A DNA stretch of 64,000 nt from Urophycis tenuis (GCA_036785325.1 JAXIVH010000016.1:2155038-2219037); one strand, 5' to 3'; counted from the first letter of the stretch, positions 10,215 through 22,927 are shown. The notes: a model not told the origin generated them from the sequence alone. Made by a program: numbers and translations.

Positions 10215-11525
10215 CAGTGTTTCTCAACCGGGGGTCCAAGGCCGCTTTAATGCACGGGCTTACCTGGGCTGAAGCCCAGGGGCCTCCCAAGTTCAGGGTC
10301 CTCCCCCGGTCCTCCCATGATAAGGATCTCGTGATCCTTAATGTGTTATTGTTTTGTAACTTGTCAGGTTTTCTGTCAATCACTCTAATCGCACGTTACG
10401 TGGCTGCTGATTGATCCAAATTAGGAGTGACCCACGTGGCCCCAAAGCCGTCTGTGGGCTCACCTAGTCTGCAGTTAGTTTGTGGGGGTGTCGCGTGTCC
10501 GGTGTCCCTTTTTGATTGAGTGACAGTAGGCTAAGCGAAGCGGAAAATGTCGGGGAGGACGTTTGAGAGTGGTGCCCAAAAAATAAAAAAAATATATAAA
10601 GAAGGAGTTGCGCGAAAAGGAGCTACTAAAGAGTATCCCTAAGCTCAGTGGATTTTTTAAACCAACTGCTGCTGACGACGATGGACCCAGCAGCGGAGGA
10701 AGCCCGCTATGTCACACAAGGGGAGGAGCGGAGGAGGCTCACTAAACTGAGTGTGTGCCAGGAGAATGGCTCTGTTAGTCACCATCGGCGGGTAGTGTGG
10801 TTTGTTTTGCATGCAAAATATTTGGCGAGAACAAGGAAAAGTCAGCATTTGTTAGTGGGGGTTATTTTGACTGGAAATATGCTTATCGTATAGCAGAACA
10901 TGAAAGCTGTGACATTCACAGAAAAGCCATGACCGCTTACATCAATCGCTTACATTTTAATATCGTTTGAAATCATACTTTCACACATTTTTGTTTTATT
11001 ATCAAGTTGCTGTGTGTGATTGTTAAATAGTGTAAGTGTATTGTGTTTATGTTCAAGTGGGCTCAGTGATATGTTAATAACAACATTATGGTGTTTTCTG
11101 GCTCAAAGAGGGAAAACTCACGGTTGTATGTCTCGAAAGAAAGCAATGCATTTCGTGATGTAGATTACCTCAATATTACACTTTTTTTTAATGAAATTTT
11201 AAAATGAGACTCAAAAACCGAGGGGATGGGGGGGCCTACAAAACCTCTCAGCCCCGGGGCCTAACATTAGGTTAAGGCGGCCCTGCAAGGGGTCTGTGAT
11301 TTTTTTTAAATTTTTTTTTTTAAGACATTTATAGAAATTGGATTATTTTACTCAAATGTGACTGAGACCTTTATCTACTTAAACTACAGAGGGTAACATG
11401 ACTTTTTCTTCTCTAATATCTAATATCTAAATTCCACCCCTACCCAACCCCCCAGATCGGGTGGGGGTCCTCAGAGTTCATAATATGCAGGGGGTCCAGG
11501 ACTCAAAAAAGGTTGAGAACCACTG
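10215..11525. mobile_element. hAT-type DNA transposon remnant (outer)
   Basis: Ends are inverted: CAGTGTTTCTCAACC at the left, GGTTGAGAACCACTG at the right. Near-identical 8-bp duplications flank it (TATTAGTG at 10207-10214, TATTAGTT at 11526-11533), as expected for hAT elements. No own transposase frame remains. Most of its length is a second, nested element. Confidence 0.8.
10237..11285 (+). mobile_element. hAT remnant nested inside the outer hAT (ZMYM1-like transposase type)
   Basis: The left end CAAGGCCGCTTTAA and right end TTAAGGCGGCCCTG are imperfect inverted repeats. Inside, plus-strand sequence around 10546-10960 gives broken peptides typical of the N-terminus of ZMYM1-like hAT transposases: MSGRTFESGAQK, then in a shifted frame SIPKLSGFFKPT, then a TTF-type zinc-finger-like part (HHRRVVWFVLHAKYLARTRKS). 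The rest of the transposase is missing, so this is an internally deleted copy. The flanking duplication is imperfect (about 6 of 8). Confidence 0.65.
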
Positions 11526-11533
11526 TATTAGTT

Positions 11534-11797
11534 AAATGGAGGCTATTCTTTTAATTTACACCCTTTTCGATGCGCATGCGTGGGCATTCGTGTACTTCTA
11601 CACGTGGAGAATTCAGAAAGGTTTGGCTCTTACTGTCTAAGGGTTTTGGTAACAACGGTTGTGATGATTTTTCTAATGGAAAAGTGGTGTATTATTTCCA
11701 TATTCTTTGTTCAGTGAACGCATAAAACCGTTTGTTAGTTAGCTGTATAAAACAATCGCAAACCTTTTATTTATAGTTACCAAGCAACCGAAGCTTA
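11534..11797. other. No gene seen
   Basis: This is ordinary AT-rich sequence between the hAT pair and the next LINE fragment. Nothing is recognised. Confidence 0.5.
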
Positions 11798-11799
11798 TT

Positions 11800-12200
11800 A
11801 GAGTATTATTATTATTATTATTACCCGGGTGCAATTAACACCTGTATTTAAAAAAACACAATAATCATTACAGTAAAAATTGTATATTGTACATAATGAG
11901 TACCACTGCAACCAGTGAAGAAATATTGCACTTGGATGGAAAGTAGGGATGGGCTTTGCGGAGTTCAGTTCATGTACAACTGTAGGGGAAAAGCGGTTTT
12001 TGAGTCTGTTATTGCAGGATTTAATGAGCCTGTAGCGTCTGCCAGAGGACACCAAGGGAAACAGGTGATGTCCGGGGGGGAGAGTGAAAAGTTGGTTTTC
12101 CTGAGAGTCCTGTGAGGCGGCAGTCCAGGAGAGGTCCTCACAAATGTGGATTGCCATGGCATTTGAAGCGGGGGACCCTCTCCACACTTTCCCCATTGAT
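11800..12200 (-). pseudogene. CR1/L2-like LINE 3' fragment
   Basis: Minus-strand peptides match the end of LINE ORF2. A stretch near 12110-12190 resembles the thumb motif before an internal deletion (EDLSWTAA). It is followed by HHLFPLVSSGRRYRL and CNNRLKNRFSP. A short ATT microsatellite (11803-11821) forms the 3' tail, as is usual for this LINE class. Confidence 0.6.
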
Positions 12201-12321
12201 GAGAAGCAAGGTCCTCCTGATGTTGAGCTATTTTCTTTTTGAGGTGTTCAGAGCCAGATCCTGGGAAGTATATACACCTCTACTCCTACAATAGAGATTC
12301 TCTAATGGTGGGGTTCTAAAA

Positions 12322-12346
12322 CACAAACACACACACACACACACAC
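12322..12346. repeat. (CA)n microsatellite
   Basis: Short CA repeat of about 12 units between two transposon remnants. Confidence 0.85.
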
Positions 12347-12372
12347 AATACACAGTCATAATAGATCCATAA

Positions 12373-12755
12373 CTAATAATCCACAACTCCAGTATCTGGT
12401 GGGCAGAGAATAAGTATATTATTGATTAAACTAAGGCCGCCTGTGAGCATTCCGGGCATTCCGCCCGCAACTTGGACCATCGGTGCGGTCGCCATCGCCC
12501 TTGTCCTCGTTGTAATCCGTCTCATCTGCTGGCCGGCACTTTCCTCGCTGTTCAGGTGCACCACCATGGACCGCTTGTTCTGCCTCTTATCAGGTTGCGC
12601 TGTCGTGCCGGTTGTGGATCGGGTCGCTGGTCGCCTTGACGCTGACACCGGTAGTGCTGTCGGTGGCGGCGGCTGGTGGGTCGTGGCGCTGGCTGGGTCT
12701 TGGTACATACTGTAGGTGATGGTGGTTGGTTGGGCATGGGCACGTGGTAAAACAC
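12373..12755 (-). pseudogene. Possible retroelement gag-like fragment
   Basis: A 111-codon minus-strand frame includes TRAMATAPMVQVAGG, which is faintly like a segment of retroviral-type gag in fish endogenous elements. The rest is proline/threonine-rich low-complexity sequence. There is no start context, no neighbouring pol and no LTR, so it may equally be a chance frame. Confidence 0.2.
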
Positions 12756-12760
12756 AGACA

Positions 12761-13880
12761 GTGACTCAAGGCCTCAAGCCATCAGTACAGGGATGGACCA
12801 ATGGCTTCTGTTGTTCCTGTGGCCCTCCGGATGGTCATACAAAGGGAATCAATACATAGTAAAGTATTATATGGGTGTGGAGTCATAAAAGGGTCAACTA
12901 TTGGGAATACAAAGTCGGTCAGTTGTACATAGATGGAGCATGTAAGGGTCAGTAATGAATGACAAGCCCATTGAAGAGTTTGATCAAAAATATAAGTTCA
13001 CAGAAGGGTCAGGTGGCTCATTTTGCATAACAAGCTATAGTTAGAAGTAACAGTATGTGTTATAGATTGTTAGTGGTAGTTTCCATCATATCATCGTGGC
13101 GTGTGACTTGGTTCCCCACTGGGCGGGGCGTAGCAGGCAGCGAGGATGGTGATAGGCTAACCAGGGGTGCACGCAGTTTGATTGACATCAAACTCAGCCT
13201 CATGATGACAGCCTTCCCTTATCTCTTCACAGAGATTGTATATAAAAGCCAGCTATTGGAAAAAGTGTCCGTTCTGCAGTGGTTTGGCATTTGAAAACTA
13301 GAACAAATCTGGACATCGTCGCAATATGCGTATTTATTTCATATGTGACAGAAATTTTTTTTTTTACCTAAATGATGTAATAATGTTTGCGTGTATTACC
13401 ACCATGTAAGTGACGACTGATGCCCCTTTGGTGGGGCTGCGGTTAGGAGGGTGTCATCAATAGATGGCCTGTTAAGCCCTTCCAGACTGTTGTTGTAAAT
13501 TGCAATTCAAATTGACTTGACTTGACAGCTTTGCTCTGTTTATGTATACTTTTATTTGCATTTCAATTCTGATGACTCGGACTCAAGCACTGAGGACACA
13601 TCGCCTCATCACCCCAACCATCACTTCACACATGACAGACGTGGTTGGGGGGGGGTTCTTTACTTTAAGCGTCAATTAGGATCATTAACGTTGTCTAGGG
13701 TCAATACAATTTAAACATGGATGAGAGCAACAGAAAATGATAAGCACACACAAAATCATGTTTAATAAGTAGTGAAGCGGTAATGAAATACAGGCATATA
13801 TAAATGACTCTAGTCTGTGTGGTCAGTATTAGTAATGATGATGTTCTCGATCCATCTTCTATCAAGGTGCATGATCACAT
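12761..13880. other. No gene seen; one promoter-like TATA stretch
   Basis: No coding similarity. A TGTATATAAAAGCC TATA-like sequence occurs near 13238-13251, about 35 bases before a GTCCGTTCTGCAGTG stretch. This may be a relic LTR or promoter, but no transcript can be shown. Confidence 0.3.
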
Positions 13881-14493
13881 TTAAAGGGGTACTTTAGAAT
13901 TTTGGACATAGGACCTCATTTCCAAGTTACCCTGTGTATCATTGGAGAAGTTTTCAACAAATTTCATTCAGTTCTTCTAGTTGCAGAGTTCGCTGGTGCT
14001 AGGCTAGCACAAGTCAATGAGGCAAGACTATCGATATAAATGTCTGTGTTGATAGAATAATGTTATAAATAAAACACACTGTGCATGGCATTGCATTTTG
14101 AGGGACTTGTGTCTCAGCAGCAGCGTTATACTTCCTGGTAGTAGGCTACGGCAGTGGTGGACTGATATTACCTAGGTTACCGGCAGAAACTAGTCTCTCA
14201 AAATGCGATGATTCATGTGATGCAAGATTAGTTTTATGTCTAATATTATTCTCTCAACACAGAAATTTACATCAATAGTCTGGCGTTATAACTTATTTGC
14301 ATCGGGTGTACTGTGGAGTGGGTAAGACTGTTTTTATTAGCAGGCTAGCCAAAACTGTTGACTTGCGTTAGCCTAGCATCAGCAAACTAGAAGGACTGAA
14401 TGAAATTAGTTGAAAACGTCTCCAATGATAAATAACACATTGGCTAACTTGGAAATGAGGTCCTATGTCCAAAATTCTGAACTATCCCTATAA
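13881..14493. mobile_element. Foldback / MITE-like element with arms of about 300 bp
   Basis: The left end (TTAAAGGGGTACTTTAG) and right end (reverse complement TTATAGGGATAGTTCAG) are inverted. The outer 130 bases on each side are clearly complementary (for example GGACATAGGACCTCATTTCCA against its complement near 14448-14470). Complementarity continues inward with mismatches (CATTTTGAGGGA near 14093 against TCTCTCAAAATG near 14196). The whole unit folds around about 14187. No coding sequence is present. TTAA-like ends would fit a piggyBac-type MITE, but the duplication is not clean. Confidence 0.75.
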
Positions 14494-15398
<905 letters not shown>

Positions 15399-15420
15399 TC
15401 CCTCTCCCTCTATCCCTCTC

Positions 15421-18400
15421 TCAGAGTGGTGAATGCGGGGGTGGCGTGGGGGGGTTGGACGGCGGCTGTATGTCACTGCTGTGCCTCTTCCTGACCACCA
15501 GGGGGCTGAGCCTGATGGGCAGCTGCCTCCTCATGCTCCTCTTCCTCTTGGGCTTGCTCGGCCGGCGCCAGCCGCTGTCCTCCTCGCCGGCGGCCTCCTG
15601 CTGGGCACGGTCGCTGAGCGTGTCCGACGACTCATCGATGTACGCCAGGTTCTCCCCGAAGAAGTCCAGCAGCTGGCAGTCGGGCTGCAGCGGCGACGGG
15701 GATGGCGGGGAGGGTGGGGGGGAGGGGCCCAGCGAGGGGGGAGGAGGAGGAGGCGAGGAGGAGGAGGAGGAGGAGGAGGAGTGCTGCCGGGCGGAAACGG
15801 GGGAAGGCTCTTGCTCCGGCTCGTCGGCCCCCGTGAACGCCAGCAGCTCCCGCCGCTCGGTCGCAGAGTCTCCGGCCGGGGGTCCGGGGAGGTCCGGGGG
15901 GCCGGCCCACGCCTCCTCCACGCAGCCCGGCGCCTGGCAGGGCTGGAAGCCGTGGAGCCCCGAGGAGCAGGAGCAAGAGGAGCAGGAGGAGCGCGACGGG
16001 GCGTCGGATCCGGAGTCGCACTCGGAGCCCGCGGCGCCGGGCCCCATCATCAGGTGGGGCCGCAGCAGGTCCACCCTCAGGGCGGAGTGGGCCACGGGGA
16101 GAGAGAGGGAGCGGGCGAACGACCTGACCCCGGAGTGCACCCCCATGCCGACCCCCGCCCGGGGCACGGTGGCCACCTCCGCGCCGCAGTCCGAGGCCTT
16201 CGCCCTGGCCCCGGAGCCCGGCGGGGGGCAGCTCTCCAGCCAGACCATGGAGCCCCCCGAGAGGCCTTGCCAGCGGTTGCGCAGGTGTCCGTTCTCCGAG
16301 CCGCCGCGCACCAGGTACCCCAGGGTGCCCTGGGCCCCCCGGCGGACGCGACGGCGCTCGCTGCGCTTCCAGCGGCGCCGCTGCAGGAGGAAGGGGTCGT
16401 TGAACTCCAGCGGGTTGGGGATGCGGAAGTCCATGTTCTGGATGTTCTGCGTCCAGTCCGTAGCGTGGGCCCGCAGCTCCTCCATCTGGACGGGGACACG
16501 CGGGTGGAGCGTGATGAGAGCGAGAGATGTTAATGGTCGTGATGTATGATGGAGAATCTAAGCACCGCTGGTGGATTGGTTTGCGTTGTAGACAACCCGT
16601 TCTCTGGGTTAAACCCATGCTATTACATTCATATCCTCTCATTGGCTGGTGACACACCTTCCCTTATTGAAAGGGAAACTGGCGTTTGCAGGGGAGCCGG
16701 CAGCCCGGCACCCACAGGCCGTACAACAAACCTTTACAGACGGGTCAGGGAGAAGGTCTCACCTCGGCGCGGGTCCTCTTGGACAGCACCCTCAGCCAGT
16801 TACCGATCATGGCCAGGATGGAGGCAAAGTAGGCCAGGCCGAACACGATCCACAGCCACACCAGCGGCTTCAGGATGATGTCGCTGTCGCGGTTGGAGCC
16901 TGCGTGCAGAAGGAAGCAGGTTATCCCCACGCCTGGTGAGTGCCAGGGCTTGGTCCCAGGACGTCCCAGGGGTCTTTTGAGTTGGACGGGGGGGGGGTTT
17001 GTTCAACCTGTGGTAGGGAGTACTGCAGGAGGTACGTGGGATTGTATTGTTGAAACAGACAAGTGTACAAAAATCAAATGTAATCAAAAAAATGTAATCA
17101 AAAACATAATATAGATAAATGAATTATAGATATATTCCATACAGCATATAATACATCAAATATATACAAAAAATATAGTAAAGTACTATTGCTTTGAGTA
17201 TTCCATCATATGTTTTCCTTTGTAATGTTTGCAATTGCTGTGTAACGTTTTCCATCTGGTCTGTGTTCATTTGTACTAAATAAACACACTGGGAGCAAAA
17301 GCAGCATTTCTGTCTTTTTCTATCAACTGTTTCCAGGCCATTTCCTTGGAGCAGCGATCGCAGTGTGAGGAGCCGCTGGCCCTCTGCTCAGCCACTGCAT
17401 GTATATTCATCTATTTCTCACTGCATGTGAAGTGCACTGCGAAAGGGCTTGATGACAATTTATTGGTACACCTAAAGTCAAATGTTGGGAACTACTGCAA
17501 CAGGCCATTTGTGTTAGTTTGTCATTATTTAAACATAGAAAAAAAAAATCTTAAATGTGGTAAAAGCTCGGCTGATGCTTGGTTCTTATTTAAATGATAC
17601 AGTGGTTTGTGCGTTTCATTTTGTTTTACCTTTTAGTTTCTTACACTGATGCTGGTTTGCAGTTGTTTGCAGTATGATGGTGGAATCCCCCCAACACAAT
17701 GTTCAGATCTGTACGGGTCGTGTCTGTGTGGTCAGTGTGCGTTTCAACCGATACAAACCTGGCACAAAGTCTCCAAACCCAACGGTGGTGAGAGTTATGA
17801 CCACACAGTAGATAGACTCAAGGAAGGTCCACTTCTCCACTTCCTTGAAGACCAGCGTCGGCACCACCAGGAAAATCAGGCAGCCAATCAGGATGGAGAT
17901 CACCGCTGAACTCACGCGAACAATGGTGGGACTGAGGTTGCGCCTCTACGACAACCAAAATACAGAACAAAAGGTTTTTGTGCAATGGTGGTGCAAAGAG
18001 CTTTCAGCTGTCAGAACAATCAGAACATCAGAACAATCGGAGTTCGCTGTGGACTTCAGACATAAAGATAAAGCCTTTTGCAGGATTAGTTGTATTGTAG
18101 TCCTCACTACAGCATCTGGTTGAAAACGTTCTTTTCTGTATTTGCAGATTTTGAGCTTTCTACAGATCAGTTCCTAAAAAATGATCAGTCTAAAAATGTA
18201 AATACCTAAGATCCTCATTCTAATGTTAAAAAGATATGACCGTCTGACTGCTGTAGCAATGTTAACGCAGTCACTTGTGTTGCTGGCCAGGCACCAACCA
18301 TTCTCACCAGGAAGATGGTCTCAATTTTGGCCACAGCCTTCCGCAGCACGGTGCCCATGTGGTCACTGACCCCGGCTAGCAGAATGCCGAACATCGGGAT

Positions 18401-19283
18401 GCCCACCAGGGCATAGCAGACGCAGAACAGCTGCCCAAACCATGTGCGAGGCGACAGGTTTCCAAAGCCTATAAAACACCAGACACCAGCGGGGGTACAT
18501 TCAGCTCAATGATGTGCAGAGCAAATGTTTGTCTGGTCTGCATATCAAACTGAGGGGAGTCTACTGCTCCAGTTCGTGGAGCGGGAAAAACCAGCAGTGG
18601 GAGACTTTACAGGGCCGTAAGACACAACCAGACTTCTCCAGAGAGGAGGCCCCATGCCATCTTACCGATGGTGGTGATGATGGTCCCACAGAAGAAGAAA
18701 GCAGAGTATATGTCCCAGTGGCTGGTGTAGTTGGACAGACTGCTGCTCAAATCCAGACCTGCGTCCACAGCCGACACCATGCCCTGCAAGCACCAAAGAC
18801 ACGGTCTGAACCTTACCTTAATGTTCCTCAGGACTTAAACCTGCACTATAACACTACTGAGCTTATTTGTTTCCTACCACAGCGGTCATCTTAATATGAT
18901 ATAGTCATAACTGTCCATACAACTAAAGCCACTAGATGCTGCCAAAATGTACTATGTACGAAAACGTACATAGTGCAGGTTTAAGATCTTTATTTACTAA
19001 ACCTCAATCAGTGACATCACAAGAGGATTTGACACGGTGCCAATGCCATTTTATTCTAATTATTCAGCCGAAAATCACAAAGGGAGGACAGGGTGGGGCT
19101 TAACCTAGCATCTCCTTACCAACCTCTTGTGTTGACCCTCAGGGTGTGTGAGGATTCGCCTGGTTACACGGTCACCATGGTGATGTGTGATTGTTTAATT
19201 ACCCGGCTGGGAGACACTGCAAAGTTAAGTATGCACTCATGACTAATGGTTGAGAGTGTCTGGAAGTAGGGTCAATTAGTGTC

Positions 19284-19320
<37 letters not shown>

Positions 19321-19349
19321 TGTGTCTGTGTGTGTGTGTGTGTGTGTCT

Positions 19350-19387
<38 letters not shown>

Positions 19388-19773
19388 GTGCGTGAGATGA
19401 ATTTCTACTATGGAGCAGCCACATGGTAAGCTCACAACAGCACATAGCTGTGACTGTTATTAGGAGCACTTGCACTTCCACGTGACCAATGAAAAAAGGG
19501 ATGGTTCATTTGAAAGTGTGAAACCATAACATAAAGCAACAGACAGTTGACAGTTGGGAGTATCACAGCGGTGTCTGGCCTACGCGGGGCTCTCAGAGAG
19601 ACAGCATGACGTGCTGGGAAGGAACAAAACAAATCTGTGAACCCTCGTCGAACTGCGACAACCTGTATGATCATCCACTAGACTAGGCAGCATCTGTGCA
19701 CAAGTGTTGGCTTACACTTTAATTGAATATTTGATGTCAGTGCTCTGCTATTGCTAGGCCGCTATATTTACAC

Positions 19774-19809
<36 letters not shown>

Positions 19810-19830
19810 GCAGACACACACACACACACA

Positions 19831-19869
<39 letters not shown>

Positions 19870-20064
19870 ACCCTCATGAGCTCGTCGAAGGCCTCGACGC
19901 TGACGCAGTGCGAGTGGTTGTCGAGGAACTTCTCCCGGACGTCCAGCAGGCGGGCCAGGGCCTGGCTCTCCTCGGGGGCCTCCAGGGTGCGGAAAACCAG
20001 CGCCCCCATCACCAGGTACAGCATGACCCCCCACCAGCAGGGCCGACAGCGTGAGGCGTCGCAT
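15421..20064 (-). CDS. kcnk4: TRAAK-type two-pore-domain potassium channel KCNK4
   Basis: K2P leak channel of the plasma membrane; the TREK/TRAAK group is opened by membrane stretch and lipids. Six coding exons join in phase: 20064-19872, 18783-18666, 18468-18308, 17945-17759, 16899-16763 and 16485-15421. The protein would be about 619 residues if one extra base in exon 1 (20027-20032) is discounted. Seen in order: M1 transmembrane segment, cap-domain cysteine in NHSHCVS (about 53), N-glycosylation site NYT (about 82), first pore TTIGFG (about 101-106), M2/M3, second pore TTVGFG (about 210-215), M4 with PLVWLWIVFGLAYFAS, and the basic NWLRVLSKRTRAE. The tail contains GENLAYIDESSDT, the TRAAK signature. 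The last exon encodes about 354 residues with Ser, Pro and Glu runs, making the tail much longer than in human TRAAK. TREK-1 (kcnk2) is the main alternative, but the tail motif favours kcnk4. Confidence 0.9.
19284..19391. repeat. (GT)n microsatellite, kcnk4 intron 1
   Basis: GT repeat with TGTC interruptions, in the intron between coding exons 1 and 2. Confidence 0.9.
19771..19871. repeat. (CA)n microsatellite touching a kcnk4 splice donor
   Basis: CA repeat with a few breaks. On the coding (minus) strand it reads GTGTGT and begins exactly at the exon 1 donor (AGG then GTGTGTATG), so the donor is the first part of the repeat. Confidence 0.9.
20027..20032 (-). other. kcnk4: Homopolymer frameshift in the first kcnk4 exon
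   Basis: The start MRRLTLSALLVG and the continuing M1 segment (VMLYLVMGALVF) lie in different frames. The change occurs in a run of six C on the plus strand. One base fewer would make the exon continuous and keep phase with exon 2. A sequencing or assembly error is the simplest reading; a real null allele cannot be excluded. Confidence 0.8.
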
Positions 20065-20883
20065 CCTCGCATCCGTTCCCTCCCTCCACCCTCCACCACC
20101 ATAACCACCGCTCCCTCCCTCCGCCCTCCTCCCGCCAGCCCTCTTCTTTCTCCTGGGGGTCAGGTGTCAGGGGCCGCCGTGTGAAGAGAGGGGCCCGGGG
20201 CCGTCAGGATGCAGCGAGGGGGCAGCGGCAGCCCTCTGTACAAACAGGAAGTTCCTTTTTAGAGACGCGTGTTTTTACCCTTTTTGTTCATCATGGCCAC
20301 AGGTTGCATAAGAGCGTGACCTCCGGGCAAGTGGAAAAATAAAACATGAGTGCAGGTGACTTGTGTCCAACACATCCTCCGCAGGCGTGACCCACAAAGG
20401 GATTGTAGGGGAAACAGGTGGGGAAACCTCAACAAACATTGTTTCTTTGAACAATGTGGGTTGCGGTGTAAAAGGGTGACAGGGCAGGCTAATAATCTAT
20501 ATCCAGTGCCAACTCCTAAAGCATCAGACTGCTCTTTGATGCTGTAAATTCTGAAGTGTAAGATAAGTGCTCATCATCTGACATATTTGTATATGGTGAT
20601 AAAGTAAATCTAGAAGGTCTTTCACATCTGCACAACCCAGTAACACAGTGTATCTTGGATGTCGTCGTTTTCAGCTTGCCGTAACACTGTTTGCCCTGGC
20701 TAAATTAATCATCATGTCAACACCAATTGTGCACAACTTCATAATTTGTGGTGGCAACACTAGTGTGGTGCCTAGTGTTCAGATTCATTACAGGTTTCCA
20801 TGACAACCCAAGGGAAAACAACCCCAATCTCCCTCCTAGACAGTGTGTCTAAGTAGGTGAGCAAGTCTCACCATCACTTTTTT
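20065..20883. other. kcnk4 5' flank
   Basis: The first about 100 bases are CT-rich (CCCTCCACC words) and probably lie in the 5' untranslated region of kcnk4. No gene, TATA box or CpG-rich promoter could be fixed. Confidence 0.35.
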
Positions 20884-21016
<133 letters not shown>

Positions 21017-21300
21017 TTAGAGACAGTGCACCTCACACTTCTTATCTTGGTGCTTTATGGCCACAAAAACTCAAAAACACCTCTCCAGAATAGAGAGTCC
21101 CAACGTTGGAAACACAGCAACACTTCAAACAGGCAAGCAGCCGTGTCCATTTTAATGGATGACTCCAATAAGCTGCCTCTCTTGGCTCTCGCCGGTTCTT
21201 TCCTACCGGACTGCAGTGCGTTAAGAAAAGTGACATCACGTCTATCGGGGTTCACATCAAGGGGCATTTTGTCATAATAAGCCAGACAGAGTGAGACAAA

Positions 21301-21500
21301 NNNNNNNNNNNNNNNNNNNNNNNNNNNNNNNNNNNNNNNNNNNNNNNNNNNNNNNNNNNNNNNNNNNNNNNNNNNNNNNNNNNNNNNNNNNNNNNNNNNN
21401 NNNNNNNNNNNNNNNNNNNNNNNNNNNNNNNNNNNNNNNNNNNNNNNNNNNNNNNNNNNNNNNNNNNNNNNNNNNNNNNNNNNNNNNNNNNNNNNNNNNN
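21301..21500. other. Assembly gap (200 N)
   Basis: Exactly 200 unknown bases, probably a gap of nominal size. A TG-repeat region lies on each side. Any exon in the gap is invisible. Confidence 0.99.
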
Positions 21501-21555
21501 GCATGCACACAAGCAAGGAAGGAGGGGGAGAGGGGGGGGTCCCGTGTTTCCTGAG

Positions 21556-21590
<35 letters not shown>

Positions 21591-22419
21591 TGTGTTCTAT
21601 AGCTAAATAAATCCCCAGCCATTAGAAGCCTTTTTGTGTTGAAGTAACAACAAAGTGAGAGTTTTGCAGCCTCCTCTCAGAAGTGTCTCTCTCTCTCACC
21701 TGAAGAGACTCAAGTCAGGTGTTGGTGGAATAGAAGCCAGACTGGGCTGCTGGAGCTCTGGGAGCTTGTTAACTTGTCTGGGCCCTGACCCCCGCTCAGA
21801 GTATTGCCTAGAATAGGCAAGTGAGAAGAAAGGGCGACGCTCGTGAAAATCCTTTCTTGGACATTTCAGAATTATATAAAAAAAAAGACCTGAGCTTGCA
21901 GTACATGGTGAAATACTAATACTAAATCATTAAGATCAATGAAACATCAAACCAATGTTTATACTCACATACCCAACCCTATTGTATAATAAACACACAG
22001 ACATTTTAGCAGCGGCCTTTTATTCTACGTGCCAACAAGCAATACATTCACATACAACAACAGTCTCACCCTGAAGGGTCTCACCCTGGAGGGGGAGGGA
22101 TTCACAGTGCTATGGGTGCCTCTAAAACAGTTCAACAGCACCATCAAACAAAACAATTCAAACTACAGATCCCAGAGATATTAAGGCAGTGATGCAAGGC
22201 CCGTGTCTCAGAGCCATCCCTCATATTACAGAGCTGTGCCACTTCCCGAAGCCAGCCGGTGCAGAATGCCTCTCAGTCCTAATTCAAACGTGTACGCAGG
22301 GAAAAGAGAGTAACACATTTCACACTCGTTGCACAGCGGCGAGTCTCTCATTCTGCGCCAAAGGGCCGAGTGTTTGCACTGGCGCACATGGAGTGGAATC
22401 AGTGCGTCACCCGCAGCGC

Positions 22420-22616
22420 CCGGCAGGGAGCTGCCCCCAGAGCTGCCCCCGGAGCTGCCCCCGGTGGGAGCTGCCCCCGGAGCTGCCCCCGGCATGGAGC
22501 TGCCCCCGGAGCTGCCCCCGGCATGGAGCTGCCCCCGGTGGGAGCTGCCCCCGGTGGGAGCTGCCCCCGGAGCTGCCCCCGGTGGGAGCTGCCCCCGGCC
22601 TGGAGCTGCCCCCCCG
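22420..22616. repeat. GC-rich minisatellite with GGAGCTGCCCCC units
   Basis: The 12-base word GGAGCTGCCCCC recurs about a dozen times, alternating with short GGTG and GGCAT inserts. All three plus-strand frames stay open, giving repetitive Pro/Ala/Leu/Gly peptides with no known domain. Confidence 0.85.
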
Positions 22617-22927
22617 ACGGGCACACCTGGGGCCACACGCACTACGGCTCATCCTTTAAAGTGGTCAACGTGTACGCAACACAACACTAAAACACACAAC
22701 ATAAATATATAGTACAGCAAGGAAATAAAAAATAAAAACCTGCATCAATCAAAATATATTACGTCTGATGACCTCTATAAGGAAAATAAATCTAGGGGGG
22801 GGTGGGGGGCAACGGAGAGGATCACTCTATTCCCTGCAGCCACACTTCAAGCAGGTATTTCTCAGTAAATGAGGAGATAAATGGGGCCGAGGAGGGCTGC
22901 GAGGGCAGAGGAAGAACACCAGGAGAC

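Noticed and set aside
12422..12715. Plus-strand membrane-like frame of 97 codons
   Set aside because: Short, with no similarity and in transposon debris; overlaps an equally weak gag-like frame on the other strand.
15421..20064. TREK-1 (kcnk2) instead of kcnk4
   Set aside because: kcnk2 is the human neighbour of CENPF, so it was considered. The MRxxTLxALL start, the HCVS cap cysteine context and the ENLAxIDESSDT tail motif match TRAAK.
22189..22712. Possible proline-rich protein gene of 100-156 residues
   Set aside because: Only the minisatellite is open; the flanks carry no domain, splice pattern or plausible start. Kept only as a repeat and as a low-level finding.
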